Assembly: GCA_941918925.1 (NCBI GenBank)
Contig: OW799237.1
Location: 76,519,126 to 76,583,125, forward strand
Direction: 5' to 3'
Length of the DNA stretch: 64,000 nt
Origin: Phyto melanocephala
Lineage: Eukaryota; Arthropoda; Insecta; Diptera; Rhinophoridae
Shown here in pieces: positions 54,562-64,000 of this stretch. A program made the translations under genes and the position numbers. Position 1 is the first letter of the stretch. Every line of letters begins with the position of its first letter. The notes beneath the pieces were generated by a model. It had not been told where the DNA came from. It searched no databases and saw nothing but the letters and a program-made list of their open reading frames with translations.

Positions 54562-54910
54562 TATATGTGACGCGACATGACGAAAGAGACCTCCTTATCT
54601 TGCCAGAGTAAAACGTGAATTAAAGTCTAAATTAAATGTTTTGGGCTTTTGACACCTAACGCTACCTACATATCTCGTCGTGTACCTACATCACATAATC
54701 GGTCATTTTCTTTTGTTTAATGAGCTGCAAACTTTAACCTCAATTATCTCGAAACTACCTTTTTTGAAATAAAAACTTCAAAATGCCCTGATTTTGGCAT
54801 GACTTTGGTGTCATTTTGTTCAGAATTTTGTCGTTTATCCATTGGTATCAAAAACTATATTTTGACCCCTGGCAAGATAAGGTCCCTTTCGTCATGTCGC
54901 GTCACATATA
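54562..54910. mobile_element. TIR element I, 349 bp
   Basis: Inverted ends of about 45 bp: TATATGTGACGCGACATGAC, GAAAG-GACC, CTTATCTTGCCAG-G. The first 13 bases are the same as the left end of element H copy 1, so the two families probably use the same transposase. The interior is non-coding. It lies 10 bp from element H copy 2. Confidence 0.82.
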
Positions 54911-55082
54911 TCCTTGCTCGTAACGAATATTTAAAGATGTTGCAATTTTGCCGGACCCTAAAAAAAAAGGTCTTAACCGATATTGGCAAGGCAAAAAAAG
55001 TCAAACAATTTTTTCCAAGAACACCGAACACTGCTATCAGAAAAGCAGATCGTATAGTTAAATGCTCTAATACTTTTATGTG

Positions 55083-55203
55083 GGTGCCCCGGTGGACTAG
55101 TCAGTAGTGTGCTGGTCTGCTAGTCTGGAGATTGCGGGTTCGATTCCTGCCAGACACTCTGGACTGGTCTGCTGCTATTTTTCTTCTTTTCTATTCTATG
55201 CAG
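55083..55203 (+). mobile_element. tRNA-derived SINE, copy 3 (head only)
   Basis: GGGTGCCCCGGTGGACTAGT begins the tRNA-like head. The A-box region is TGGACTAGTCAG (55093-55104) and the B box GGTTCGATTCC (55137-55147). Then CAGACACTCTGGACTGGTCT and a T-rich body follow. The 3' tail is absent; a LINE follows directly. This is not a functional tRNA: no cloverleaf acceptor closes. Confidence 0.75.
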
Positions 55204-56110
55204 GTATGAATCCGCGCAAATCTAAGTGCATTATTATATGTAGGAAAAGTATTGCTTATACCATTGTTCCCACCATTGCTGATAAATGGTGAGAAGATTG
55301 AGATTGTGAAAGCAGCGAAAAATTTGAGAATATTTTTTAACAATAGTCTCACTTGGAACGATCATATGAACTCTTTAGTTGGTCAGTCCTATATTAAGTT
55401 ACGGTCCCTATGGTTGACACAATACTTTACCCCATTGAGGATAAAACTTCTTCTTGCCAAGACATATCTGATTCCAAGTTTAATTTATGGATGTGAACTG
55501 TTTGCAAACTGTGATTCAGTTAGCAAAAGAAAATTAAATACCTTATTCAACAATATTCTGAGATATGTGTACGGTATAAGACGTTTTGATCGTGTTTCAT
55601 TCGTTTCAAACAGTCTGTATGGAGTCTCTTTTAAAAATCTTTTGAAAATCCGAACACTTATTTTTTTACACAGAGTGATAAACACTGAAACCCCCAAATA
55701 TTTATTTGAGAAGATACGTTTTTTTTTTACTCTCAAAGGAACCATAATATTATAATTCCACGACATCAAACCTTAGTGTTCGAATGGCAGTTTTTTATTC
55801 ATGCAGCTCGTCTTTGGAACACTCTACCACCAAATCAACAACTAAATCATAATGCTAACAGTTTCAAAATGTTTTTATATAACTTTTTTTTCATAATTGC
55901 TCTTGTTTTTTTTTTGTTGATTTATATGACTTATATTCTTTATAATTGTATTTTTCTTTATTTTTTATTTTTTTGATATAATTATACATACATATGTATG
56001 TATATAATTAAATATTCTTGTAAAATTTTACGCTCCTGTACTCTAATTATAAGACATTGTCTTGTTGTACAGGAAATGAAAATAAATAAATTAAATAAAT
56101 ACATAAAAAT
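55204..56110 (+). pseudogene. Jockey/CR1-type LINE RT 3' half
   Basis: The plus strand reads MNPRKSKCIIICRK, a frame change, PLLINGEKIEIVKAAKNLRI, FFNNSLTWNDHMNSLVGQSY, TPLRIKLLLAKTYLIPSLIY, RKLNTLFNNILRYVYGIRRF and IRTLIFLHRVINTETPKYLF. After another shift it gives FEWQFFIHAARLWNTLPPNQ. This is the RT palm to C-terminal end including the LWN-LP motif. It is the same lineage as 23361-23935. The 3' end at about 56080-56110 is TTGTCTTGTTGTACAGGAAA and an ATAAATAAAT tail. Confidence 0.8.
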
Positions 56111-56880
56111 AAGTATCAATATAATAGACCCAAATGAGCTGCACAGCTTCCTGTTCTACCTAATCTAATCCCCTTCTTTACACGGATTACAGGATAACAT
56201 TATTTGTACTTTTTTTAAACTCTCCAACAACAAAAGTTATAAAAGATGGCACATATAAATAGAAAAGCTTTTCGTCTGTAACACACAACCAGTTAATATC
56301 TTCTTGGTCTTTGAAACATTCTGAGAGTCCGCAGAAAGCAGAATCCTGTTCAAACTAAGAATCAGAACTCAATATAATTTAATAAAAATATTAAATATGA
56401 ACCGAGACAGTTTGATATCAGAAAAGTAAAAGAAAATGTTGTGGTACAAAATATAAAAAAGTTAATTTTATAACTTAGAACTGCATGGAACTGTACGATA
56501 AAGGCAAAAAAAGTATGCAGACACTTGTAGTAGTTCGAGAAGGGTCATTAAAAATCGACATTGCCCCGAGTAAAGCGTTCTAACTTGTTTTGCTTTTTAT
56601 AAAGAGTATAATTGTAAATTAAATTTATAAACAAATGTTAAGTTAATTTGCCTAACATTATTTTTATTTAATAAATAATACTGACCATTTTATTTTCTGT
56701 GTGTGTGTGCGACTGTGTGTGTGTATGTGTGAGATTCTTTTTAAACGTGTTACTTGCTATTGAACTTATTTGCAAAGTTAATTAGTTGGGTGCTAGTATT
56801 TAGGGCAAATAGAGTTAGGTTATACACAATTTAATAGAGATTCACCTATTTAGTTTATATATGTACATTGAAATATAGCT
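56111..56880. other. No gene seen; GT microsatellite
   Basis: TGTGTGTGTGCGACTGTGTG at about 56700-56735. No coding region is supported. Confidence 0.4.
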
Positions 56881-56882
56881 TT

Positions 56883-57671
56883 CTAGCCGCCCCGTAGGTG
56901 CTTCGCTACGTAAAAAGTGAAATAATAAAGAAATTTTATTGGAACATCAAATTCATTTATTGAAAAAAAAAATACTTTATTAATTGCTAGCTATTTTCAA
57001 ACTTAATCTAAAACATTTGGATAAATAATATTTTTAGTTCGTTTAAATATTTTTGTTCCGCTTATCCTTTTTACAGATTTTTACAGAAATTTAAAAAAAA
57101 AAATACCAAAATTATTTTTTTAACCTTTTTATCACCTTGGAACACCAAATTTCAAAAAAGTTTCATTAGCCTTCTAGGATCTTTTTGAATTTTTGTGTTA
57201 CATGCATTAGGTCCGAAAATATAATATTATCGATTTTACCCGTTTTTACCACTTTTCCCACTAAATTCCGAAAAAGTACAAAAATTTATTAGAGATTGTT
57301 TTAAGGAGAGTAAAACCACGTTTTTACATTTTTCCTATTGCTTTTCCTCTCAAAGATAAATGCTGTTCAAGAAAGTACCAAAATTCAGTTTTTATCCGTT
57401 TTATCCCCCAAAAACTCAAAATATCCAAAAAGTACCAGACACCTATCCAATTATTTTTAACAGGCTATTTGGTTCTCTCTGAATTTTTGTGATATCTTTA
57501 TTACCCTTTTTTACCCGTAAACCGCTCGACGGATTTTGTGCAAACTTCACATAAACAATCTACTAAATAGTCCGAACAAAAATCTAAACACTTGTTTCGA
57601 ATAGGTGAGCCCGTTCTTGAGTTATAAAATTACAACAAAAAAAGACATTGATTTTTATATATGTATATAGA
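56883..57671 (-). mobile_element. Non-autonomous Helitron, about 790 bp
   Basis: The 5' end on the minus strand is TCTATATACATATATAAAAA (57671), preceded by A. The 3' end has hairpin CGTAG-cgaagcac-CTACG, then GGGGCGG and CTAG at 56883. The CTAG is followed by A rather than the usual T on the minus strand. The body has repeated TTTTTACC.C.TTT-type segments. No Rep/helicase. Confidence 0.65.
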
Positions 57672-57879
57672 TGAACTGAATTATAATAATATAATAATAA
57701 TATAATAATAAATAAATCAAAAGGGAACTGACAAAAATGTTATATTTGTAAGAGACTTGTGTTTATCGGAATGAGTATTTGTTGTGCACACCTTGTTCTT
57801 GAGGAGAAACCAGTGATTCTTTAAAATTGACTTAACAATGTTTGGTGGACGAATTTAAAACGATCAGTAATCAGCTAAA

Positions 57880-58235
57880 GCTTAATAATTGTCATATCGA
57901 CGAAGGAAACCCCAGATTTCAAGTTTCGCAATGTGTACAAAACCTTACAAAGTTTACATCTTAATTTAAGTCTTCTCACGTACATGATCCAACTAATGCA
58001 GAAACATAAATATATCATAGACAGCACTGTTTGTGGACTTCCAAGTGTTTGGATGATGAAACCTTTTTTGGCTGAAAAATCATATTTAGAGATGATACTT
58101 TTGCAAAATGACAAATAACCCGCAGAAGACAACGGAACAACAAGCGAATCATGTATAATGCGATTTTTAAACAGGCGACATAATTGGTCCGTGCTTCTTT
58201 AAAACCAGCCGTCAACGATGAAAGCTACAAATATA
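57880..58235 (+). pseudogene. Possible Tc1/mariner remnant
   Basis: At 58165-58215 the plus strand reads GDIIGPCFFKTS, close to the W-x-GGIIGP-FF motif of mariner transposases, followed by NDESYKY-like residues. Upstream, PRFQVSQCVQNLTKFTS at about 57910-57960 could be part of the HTH region. Everything is shifted and truncated. Confidence 0.35.
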
Positions 58236-58259
58236 TATTTTTTTTTTATCCAAATTGAA

Positions 58260-59540
58260 TGGTAGGAATCAAGGCAAATTTATTATTAAATCGAGGCATA
58301 TTAATTCATCAGGTAACCGCAGTTCGGGGAGAGTTTTTTTATTTATATTTTTTATATATGAAATATGACATTTGAAATAAATGAGAGAAGAGAGAAAATT
58401 GTTTTTTATCCATAAACTTTGGTAGCGAAAGTTTAAAATAAGTAATACAAAAAATAATCAGCTGACGAAACAAGACTACCTGGTGAATAAATATGCCTTG
58501 TCAGTCTGGATTCGTCAGCTGTTTTTTTTTTCCTCACTTATTTTAAACTTCACCTGTCAAAGTCCATATATAAAAAATTATTCTCTCTCTTCTCTCATTT
58601 ATTTTAAACTAGCCAAACCCGGCGCGCGTTGCTACGCCCTGTAATGAATCGAAATGCATTCTGAATTTTAATTAAATATCAAGTGCAAAAACCTAAAAAT
58701 TATAATTTTTTTTATGGGCGTGGCATTGCCCACTTTGTTAAGTCATTACAGCTCAATATGTGTGCAAAGTTTCAGAAGAATCGGACCAGTGCAAGTACCT
58801 CAAAATTATAATTGTTTTTATGGGCGTGGCCCTGCCCACTTTTCTAATCACAAAATTATAAAGTCATAACAGCTCAATATATGTGCAAAGTTTCAGAATA
58901 ATCGGTCCAGTGCAAGTACCTGAAAATGATACCTTTTTTTTATGGGCGTGGCACTGCCTATTTTTCTAACTACGAAATTATTTAGTCATGACAGCTCGAT
59001 ATGTGTGCAAAGTTTCAAAATAATCGGTCTAGTGCAAGTAGCTAAAACTAATAACTACTTTTTATGGGCGTGGCCCCGCCCACTTTTTTAATCACGAAAT
59101 TATAAAGTCACGACAGCTTAATATGTGTGCAAAGTTTCAGAAAAATCGGTCCAGTGCAAGTACCTCAATATTAAAACTTTTTTAGGGGCGTGGCCCCGCC
59201 CACTTTTCTTATCACGAAATTATTAAGTCATGACAGCTCGATATGTGTGCAAAGTTTCAGAAAAATCGGTCAAGTGCAAGTAGCTAAAACTGATAACTAA
59301 TTTTTTATGGGCGTGGCCCCGCCCACTTTTTTTCACCCATAAACACTCCTTGGTATGTGTACAACAACTTACCAAAGTTTGAGCCCGATCGGTTTTACAG
59401 TTTCAGAGTCTATAGCTAACACACACACACACACAGAGTTTCACTTTTATATATATAGATGCCAAACTTCATACGTAAAAAAACATAAACAAAGAACTGC
59501 GACTACCTGCTGAATAAATTTGGTATGAATATAAATGAAT
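58260..59540. mobile_element. Foldback element G, right arm split by a Helitron
   Basis: The left arm (about 58280-58505) and right arm (58518-58608 plus 59460-59530) are inverted copies: AATCAGCTGACGAAACAAGA against TCTGGATTCGTCAGCTG, AAAGTTTAAAATAAGT against ACTTATTTTAAACTT, and GCGGTTACCTGATGAAT-type ends. The right arm runs to ATTTATTTTAAA, then the Helitron, then TGCCAAACTTCATACG. Non-coding. Confidence 0.6.
58609..59459 (-). mobile_element. Non-autonomous Helitron, complete, 851 bp
   Basis: 5' TCTATATATATAAAAGTGAA on the minus strand, preceded by A (59460). 3' hairpin region GGCGTAGCAACGCGCGCC, GGGTTTGG and CTAG, followed by T. The A/T target and hairpin-CTAG end are canonical. It has six tandem units of about 120 bp beginning ATGGGCGTGGC at 58714, 58820, 58942, 59064, 59184 and 59307. 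CACACACACACA next to the 5' end is usual for this family. No proteins encoded. Confidence 0.88.
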
Positions 59541-60265
59541 TGTTTCAGCTTAACGGTGACATGCATAAACGACTCGAGTTATTCGTCGCAAAGATAAAGT
59601 GACTTTTTGCATCAATCTCGTGCAATTTGCAACAGCTTTAATTTTTTTTATGTGAATTCTTTAAAATAGAATGGGTTTAATCAAAGTCCTCAGTCCTCAA
59701 AGTCTCACACAAATTTATAACACCCGATTGTGGTTAACAACATTTTTAACAATTCAATCGACAAGGATAAATCTGCATTGCTATTCTCAATCAAAATGAA
59801 TTTTGTTTCATTGATTTTCTTAAATTAAAAAAATCTGTTTTTATGTTGGTAGTGCCATCAAATTTTTAACTAATTACGTTTTTTTTTACAATATTGAAAA
59901 TGAATTAGGTTATGCGAAAGTTGAGTTTTCTGCCAGGCGATCAAATTGCGTTGAGTTGTCAACGACAATACGGAAATTAGTCAAATTTTTGAGACAGAGT
60001 TGTTAACAAGGCGAATTCATGGATATGCCTTGGTTGTTAACAAATAAATCCCTATGATTCTTTAATAGTCTATTAACCAAAAAAACAATTATTTCATTAT
60101 TACCTCACCAGTGTTGCCAGATAATTTTGTATTTTTCCCCAAAATATAAAAACTTTAAATTCATTCTGTATAAGAAAAAATCTCCTAAAATAACTTGACT
60201 TCATTTTAATTTATGCTATAATGTCATCACCAAGACATCATCTGGTTATTGCAGAGAGAAATTTC
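59541..60265. other. No gene seen
   Basis: A/T-rich. GGCGAATTCATGGATATGCC near 60013 recalls the ends of foldback family G. Confidence 0.35.
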
Positions 60266-60269
60266 CGTT

Positions 60270-60440
60270 TATATTTTTAATGTATGAAGTTTGACATTTG
60301 AAAAAAAGGATGAGAGAAAATTGTTTTTTTCTATGAGTTTGACACCTGAAGTTTATAATAAATAAATAACTAACTAATTATCAGCTAAGGAATCACGACT
60401 AAATAGCTGATAAATATATATGACTTAAACATCACCTTAG
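60270..60440. repeat. Foldback family G fragment
   Basis: GAAGTTTGACATTTGAAAAA, GGATGAGAGAAAATTG, ATTATCAGCTAAGGAATCAC and GACTAAATAGCTGATAAATA follow the same order as 58350-58500. Confidence 0.5.
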
Positions 60441-60699
60441 CTATTTAGCTATAATAACCTAATTGCAAAAACATTCTCCATAAGTTTTTAATATATTTAA
60501 ATACAAATTTTTAAAATGACTACTTAAAATTAGTAGTTTTAACATTTCGGATGTTGGAGTAAAATTGCGAAACATATCATTCTTAAAACGTTGTTAATCA
60601 TTAAAACAAGACTATTTCTGACAACATTTAAACAGTACTAGACCCTATTAACCAATACATTTGAATAAGGAAATTTCTATAAATACAATGCTAATTTGC

Positions 60700-60763
60700 T
60701 AGGTTCTTCACATCCTGAAGAGTAACCTGCAGTCCTTCTTTGACCAACTAAAATAAAAAAACA
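60700..60763 (-). CDS. Possible short terminal exon, unrecognised
   Basis: On the minus strand a strong acceptor-like TTTTTTATTTTAG is followed by an open stretch reading LVKEGLQVTLQDVKNLAN and a TAG stop. The composition differs from surrounding A/T noise. It is only 18 codons, with no visible partner exon or poly(A) signal close by, so chance is a real alternative. Confidence 0.22.
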
Positions 60764-60917
60764 TCTTCAAAATGTATCAGTTTTAAGATATTGTAAAACA
60801 AACTGTTTTTTTAGACTATATTAATGAAAGCCTCTAAAAAGAGATTTAACAAAAATTTGTGTTACCTTACCCTCAAACTAGGGATACAAATCTAAACTGT
60901 CAACACTGTAACAAACA

Positions 60918-61710
60918 CACATAGGTTTGTCATTTCGTGTGAAATTTCTACAATTTTCATTTCCGACCCCATAAAGTATATATTTTCTGAAAGCTTATGA
61001 ATAGGGGAGTCGATTAAGCGCTGTCAGTCTGTCAGTCTATCCGTGTGTATGTTGAAATCAACTTTTTGAAGCCCCCCGACATCACTTGGACCCGGATGAG
61101 GTATTAGGATATCAGAAATATTCGGGAGTAGATCGGTATTGAAAATCAGAAACATCGGTTCATAAACAACTGAGATATGAGCAAAAACCCACGACCACCT
61201 CGATTTTTTTTCACAAAAACAACATTACAACAACAACATACATACATACAAACGTGTATACTGGTTAGAGAAAACGTGGCATCGAATCCCAGCTGAGCCA
61301 AAAAAAAAAAAATTATTTTTTTTATTTTTTTTTATTTTTTATTTAATATATTATTTTTATTTTTATTATTTTTTTTTTTAATTTTTTTTTTATTTTTTTT
61401 TTTTATTATTATTTTTGTTTTGTTTTATTTTTATTATATATATTTTTATTATTTTTTTTAAATTTTTTTTTTTTATTTTTTTTTTTTTAATTTTTTTTAT
61501 TATTTTTATTATTTTTTTTTTTAACATTCATACGTAAATTTATAATTTTACAATGGGATATTTTTATATATAGGTATGTATGTTTTTTATATATATGTAC
61601 GCATTACATATGGGATGAATGGTGATACAAACAATTGTTATTGCATGAGTACACGTTGTGAAGGGTATATAAGATTCGGCACGGCCGAATATAGCACTGT
61701 TACTTGTTTT
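60918..61710 (+). mobile_element. HINE-A copy (subfamily 1), 5'-truncated
   Basis: It starts at TAGGTTTGTCATTTCGTGTG, without TATACCC. It then has the core, CTGTCAGTCTGTCAGTCTAT, CCCCCCGACATCACTTGGAC, AATCCCAGCTGAGCC at 61285, a T-rich tract of 220 bp, GTATATAAG, perfect hairpin and TGTTACTTGTTTT. Confidence 0.87.
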
Positions 61711-62600
61711 ATTTAATTGTCAACACCGAGAGTGTCGGTACACTCTTCAATAGAATTGAAACACAACTTACAAATAGAAACGATTTAACGGTTATGTAAT
61801 ATATAAAATAATTTAAATTCATTGATAGTAATAACTAATAACTTTTTGTATAGAATATGTATGGTTTTTTATTTAAACAATTCTTAAATATATGTATATA
61901 CAAATACAAAATACTACATGCATTTTTATTTAACTCTGACTTTATTCTCGGTGTGTAAAATAAAATGACATTTTGCCAGAAGCATAAGAAAAGAATACAA
62001 ATATTGTAAACAAAAAAAATTAAACAAAACAAGTATTTACATAATAATACACAACATGCATAAATAAATATTATTACTAACAGTCATATATTTAGCCAAG
62101 TCCAGACTATTGAGATGATTTAAATGTATTTTAGAATATTAAATAGATAAACATTTTAAGATAAACAATTTACACATGTAATAAGAATTAGATATCGTTG
62201 GTCACAAGTAAAAAGACCCCAACTCAAATAATTGTAACTTTACAGTAGAAGGAAAAAGGTAATGGAATCTGCATTATCACAATGTAATTTCTTTTTTTAA
62301 ATTTGCTTGTAAAACTGTTACCTCAGATACTATTGCGTTCAATTTTTGTATCTAGGTGTGTTTATTTGAAATGTATGGAAATCACTGAAGAACTCAATTT
62401 CGTAAAAAATAAGAGTATGGGACTTCCTATATCTGGCCATCGATATGTATGTATTTAAAATTATTATTTATTGTCAATTTGTTTGTTAGTACCCAGCAAA
62501 ATAACACATTACAAAATCATGAGTTAAAAGTTCTAGACAACTGTTCTTCACTACTTACAATTTTGCATCTCAACGCATTATTTTAATATGGCGATGTCAT
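61711..62600. other. No gene seen
   Basis: A/T-rich spacer, no repeat recognised. Confidence 0.35.
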
Positions 62601-62606
62601 TGAGAC

Positions 62607-62715
62607 AAGTACTTACCACGCTCGCTTACAAATAGGCACTTAAATAAGTACTTTCCACTCTCGCTTACAAATAGGCACTCGTATAAGTACTTATTACGGT
62701 CGCTTAAAGTACTTA
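62607..62715. repeat. 39-bp tandem repeat, about 2.7 copies
   Basis: Unit AAGTACTT-CCACGCTCGC then TTACAAATAGGCACT starts at 62607, 62646 and 62685. The last copy is partial and ends near AAAGTACTTAC. Not coding. Confidence 0.8.
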
Positions 62716-63290
62716 CTTTTATACCAATATATAAGTACTTGATTTTAATATCCTAAATAACCCATTACTATCATGGACTTAAAGAAGTCGTTCTGTTCTT
62801 ATAAGAACGAAAATTCTGTTAGATTATTCTGCGATACGTTAATTTGAAATTTCAAAATCAGTGAAAATCTATAAGTGACCAGCTTGCTAATAATAATAAA
62901 CTGCTTTGACGCTGATGTCAAAATAATTATTACCTGTTAAACTAAATGAGAATTATAAAAAGTTGTGTATTTGAAGGTTTCTCAAAAAATTTCGCAACAA
63001 GAAATTGTATAGTGTGTGTATGTAAGCAAAATATCAAGTCATTACTAAATTACTTCTTAGTAAAACAGAAAGACGATATGTAATAGTCATTGAAAAGTAT
63101 ATTGTTCAGAAGGAGCAAGTCATTACCTAGTTTTGGCTGGGTACCTACAGTTATCCATTGATTTACACGGTTTGATGGGACCCGAGAAAAAACAAAAATT
63201 AAGGTTAAGAAATAATACGAAATCCTGTTTTGGTAACGAAATTTTCATAATACGCGGAAATCGAAATTCTGATTACATACATACATATAT
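62716..63290. other. No gene seen
   Basis: A/T-rich; a small palindrome GTTCTTATAAGAAC at about 62796. Confidence 0.35.
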
Positions 63291-63420
63291 GTGGCTTGAA
63301 GCTAAAAGGGCCAATGCCACTTTTTTGCTCTTTTGAGTTAATTATTGCATTAGGTTTGTTTTCTTGCTCTATTTCATTATGGTAAAACAGCTAAAGTCAT
63401 ACTTAACCCAGAACAGCTTC
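63291..63420. mobile_element. TIR element J copy 2, truncated
   Basis: GTGGCTTGAAGCTAAAAGGG followed by 120 bp that match the inverse of 33305-33440 (CTTTTTTGCTCTTTTGAGTT, GTTTTCTTGCTCTATTTCAT, CAGCTAAAGTCATACTTAAC). It stops at GAACAGCTTC, where HINE-A sequence begins; the other end is gone. Confidence 0.7.
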
Positions 63421-64000
63421 ATGCAATAACCATTCATCTCATATGAAATAAAAAAAAAACATCCCATTGCAAAATTATAAATTGAGTTTACGTGTTTTCC
63501 AAAAAAAAATTAAAAAAAAAATAATAATAATAAAAACAAAAACAAAAACAACAATAAAAAAATGCAAAAAAAAATTAAAAAAAAATAATCAAAATAGGTA
63601 TAATAATATATAAAATAAATAAATAAATATTAAAAACAACAGTAAAAAAAATTAAAAAAATTTTTTTTTTTAAATATTAAAAGAATATAAAAAAAAAATA
63701 TTTTAAATAAATAAAAATATAAATAATATATAAAATAAAATAAAAATGTTTTTGGCTTAGCTGGGATTCGGTGCCAGGTTTACTTTAACCAGTACATATG
63801 TTGCTGTTGTAATTGTGAAAAAAACGAGGTGGTCGTGGTTTTTTGCTCATATCTCGGAAAGTTATGATGCGATTGTGTTGAATTTCAATAGCGATTCATT
63901 CCCGAATATTTCCAAAAGATTGATACCATACACAGATCTGAAGAACATATAGTTGCTTAAAAAAGTTGATTTAAGCCAACACACGGACAGACTGACAGAC
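63421..64000 (-). mobile_element. HINE-A copy, runs off the window
   Basis: It begins ATGCAATAACCATTCATCTC without the terminal hairpin. An A-rich tract and GGCTTAGCTGGGATTCGGTG at about 63752 (normal orientation) follow, then GAGGTGGTCGTGGTTTTTTG, GAAAGTTATGATGCGATTGT and CACACGGACAGACTGACAGA at the end. The 5' half is of subfamily 2 (AGAACATATAGTTGCTT), unlike the two inverted-centre copies. Confidence 0.82.

Noticed and set aside
55083..55150. tRNA gene
   Set aside because: A- and B-box sequences are present but no closed acceptor stem or anticodon arm; the same head occurs with body and tail in two other SINE copies.

Overview
The window is AT-rich, intron-like or intergenic DNA from a higher fly. 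A calyptrate fly such as a blow fly, house fly or flesh fly fits best, but the species cannot be read from the sequence. The evidence is the dipteran style of the repeats: DINE-1/mini-me-like elements with a conserved core around ACCCCATAAAGTATATAT followed by GTCC/GTCT runs, Tc1-mariner remnants, and RTE-, R1/I- and jockey-type LINE pieces. There are also tRNA-derived SINEs and Helitrons starting TCTATATA and ending CTAG. I see no complete host gene, tRNA, rRNA or CRISPR array. Two short minus-strand stretches (3954-4158 and 60700-60763) are the only candidates for host exons, and both are weak.

The commonest repeat, called HINE-A here, has 13 full or partial copies. It starts TATACCC, carries a core and a GTCY run, a long A/T tract and an AATCCCAGCTGAGC block. 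It ends with a 7-bp-stem hairpin (ATTCGGC-acg-GCCGAAT) about 15 nt before CTTACTTGTTT. Two other families (HINE-B and HINE-E) share this 3' end but have different bodies, so I read them as non-autonomous Helentron relatives. Canonical non-autonomous Helitrons form a second rolling-circle group near 17302-19235, 34775-35458, 48486-48841, 56883-57671 and 58609-59459. Several of them contain GC-box-like minisatellites.

Layout. 1-7600: foldback fragment, HINE-A, 3' end of an R1/I-like LINE, a mariner deletion derivative, an RTE-like LINE remnant. 7600-13214: HINE-B interrupted by a mariner, a short TIR element, then HINE-A holding two back-to-back TA-flanked elements. 13300-19800: LINE and transposase remnants, a HINE tandem, and a Helitron whose 5' end is split by a TIR element. 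19990-26150: three LINE lineages and two SINEs, one of them sitting inside the LINE whose 3' tail it shares. 26840-36760: a TIR transposon with a broken transposase, HINE copies, a TIR element with a 122-codon frame, mariner remnants, a Helitron and LINE remnants. 37650-49000: HINE copies (one split by a hAT-like element with a perfect 8-bp target duplication), a pogo-like element, a small palindromic element, and tandem Helitron fragments. 49983-64000: a LINE 3' piece with an intact 335-codon RNase H/zinc-knuckle frame, mariner, HINE copies, two related TIR families, a SINE next to a LINE, Helitrons and a foldback element.

The parts do not work together as a pathway. They form a stratified record of insertions, and much of the relative order can be read from nested target sites. 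Nearly all coding remnants are 5'-truncated or frameshifted. The spaces between elements show simple A/T-rich sequence, microsatellites and no recognisable genes.
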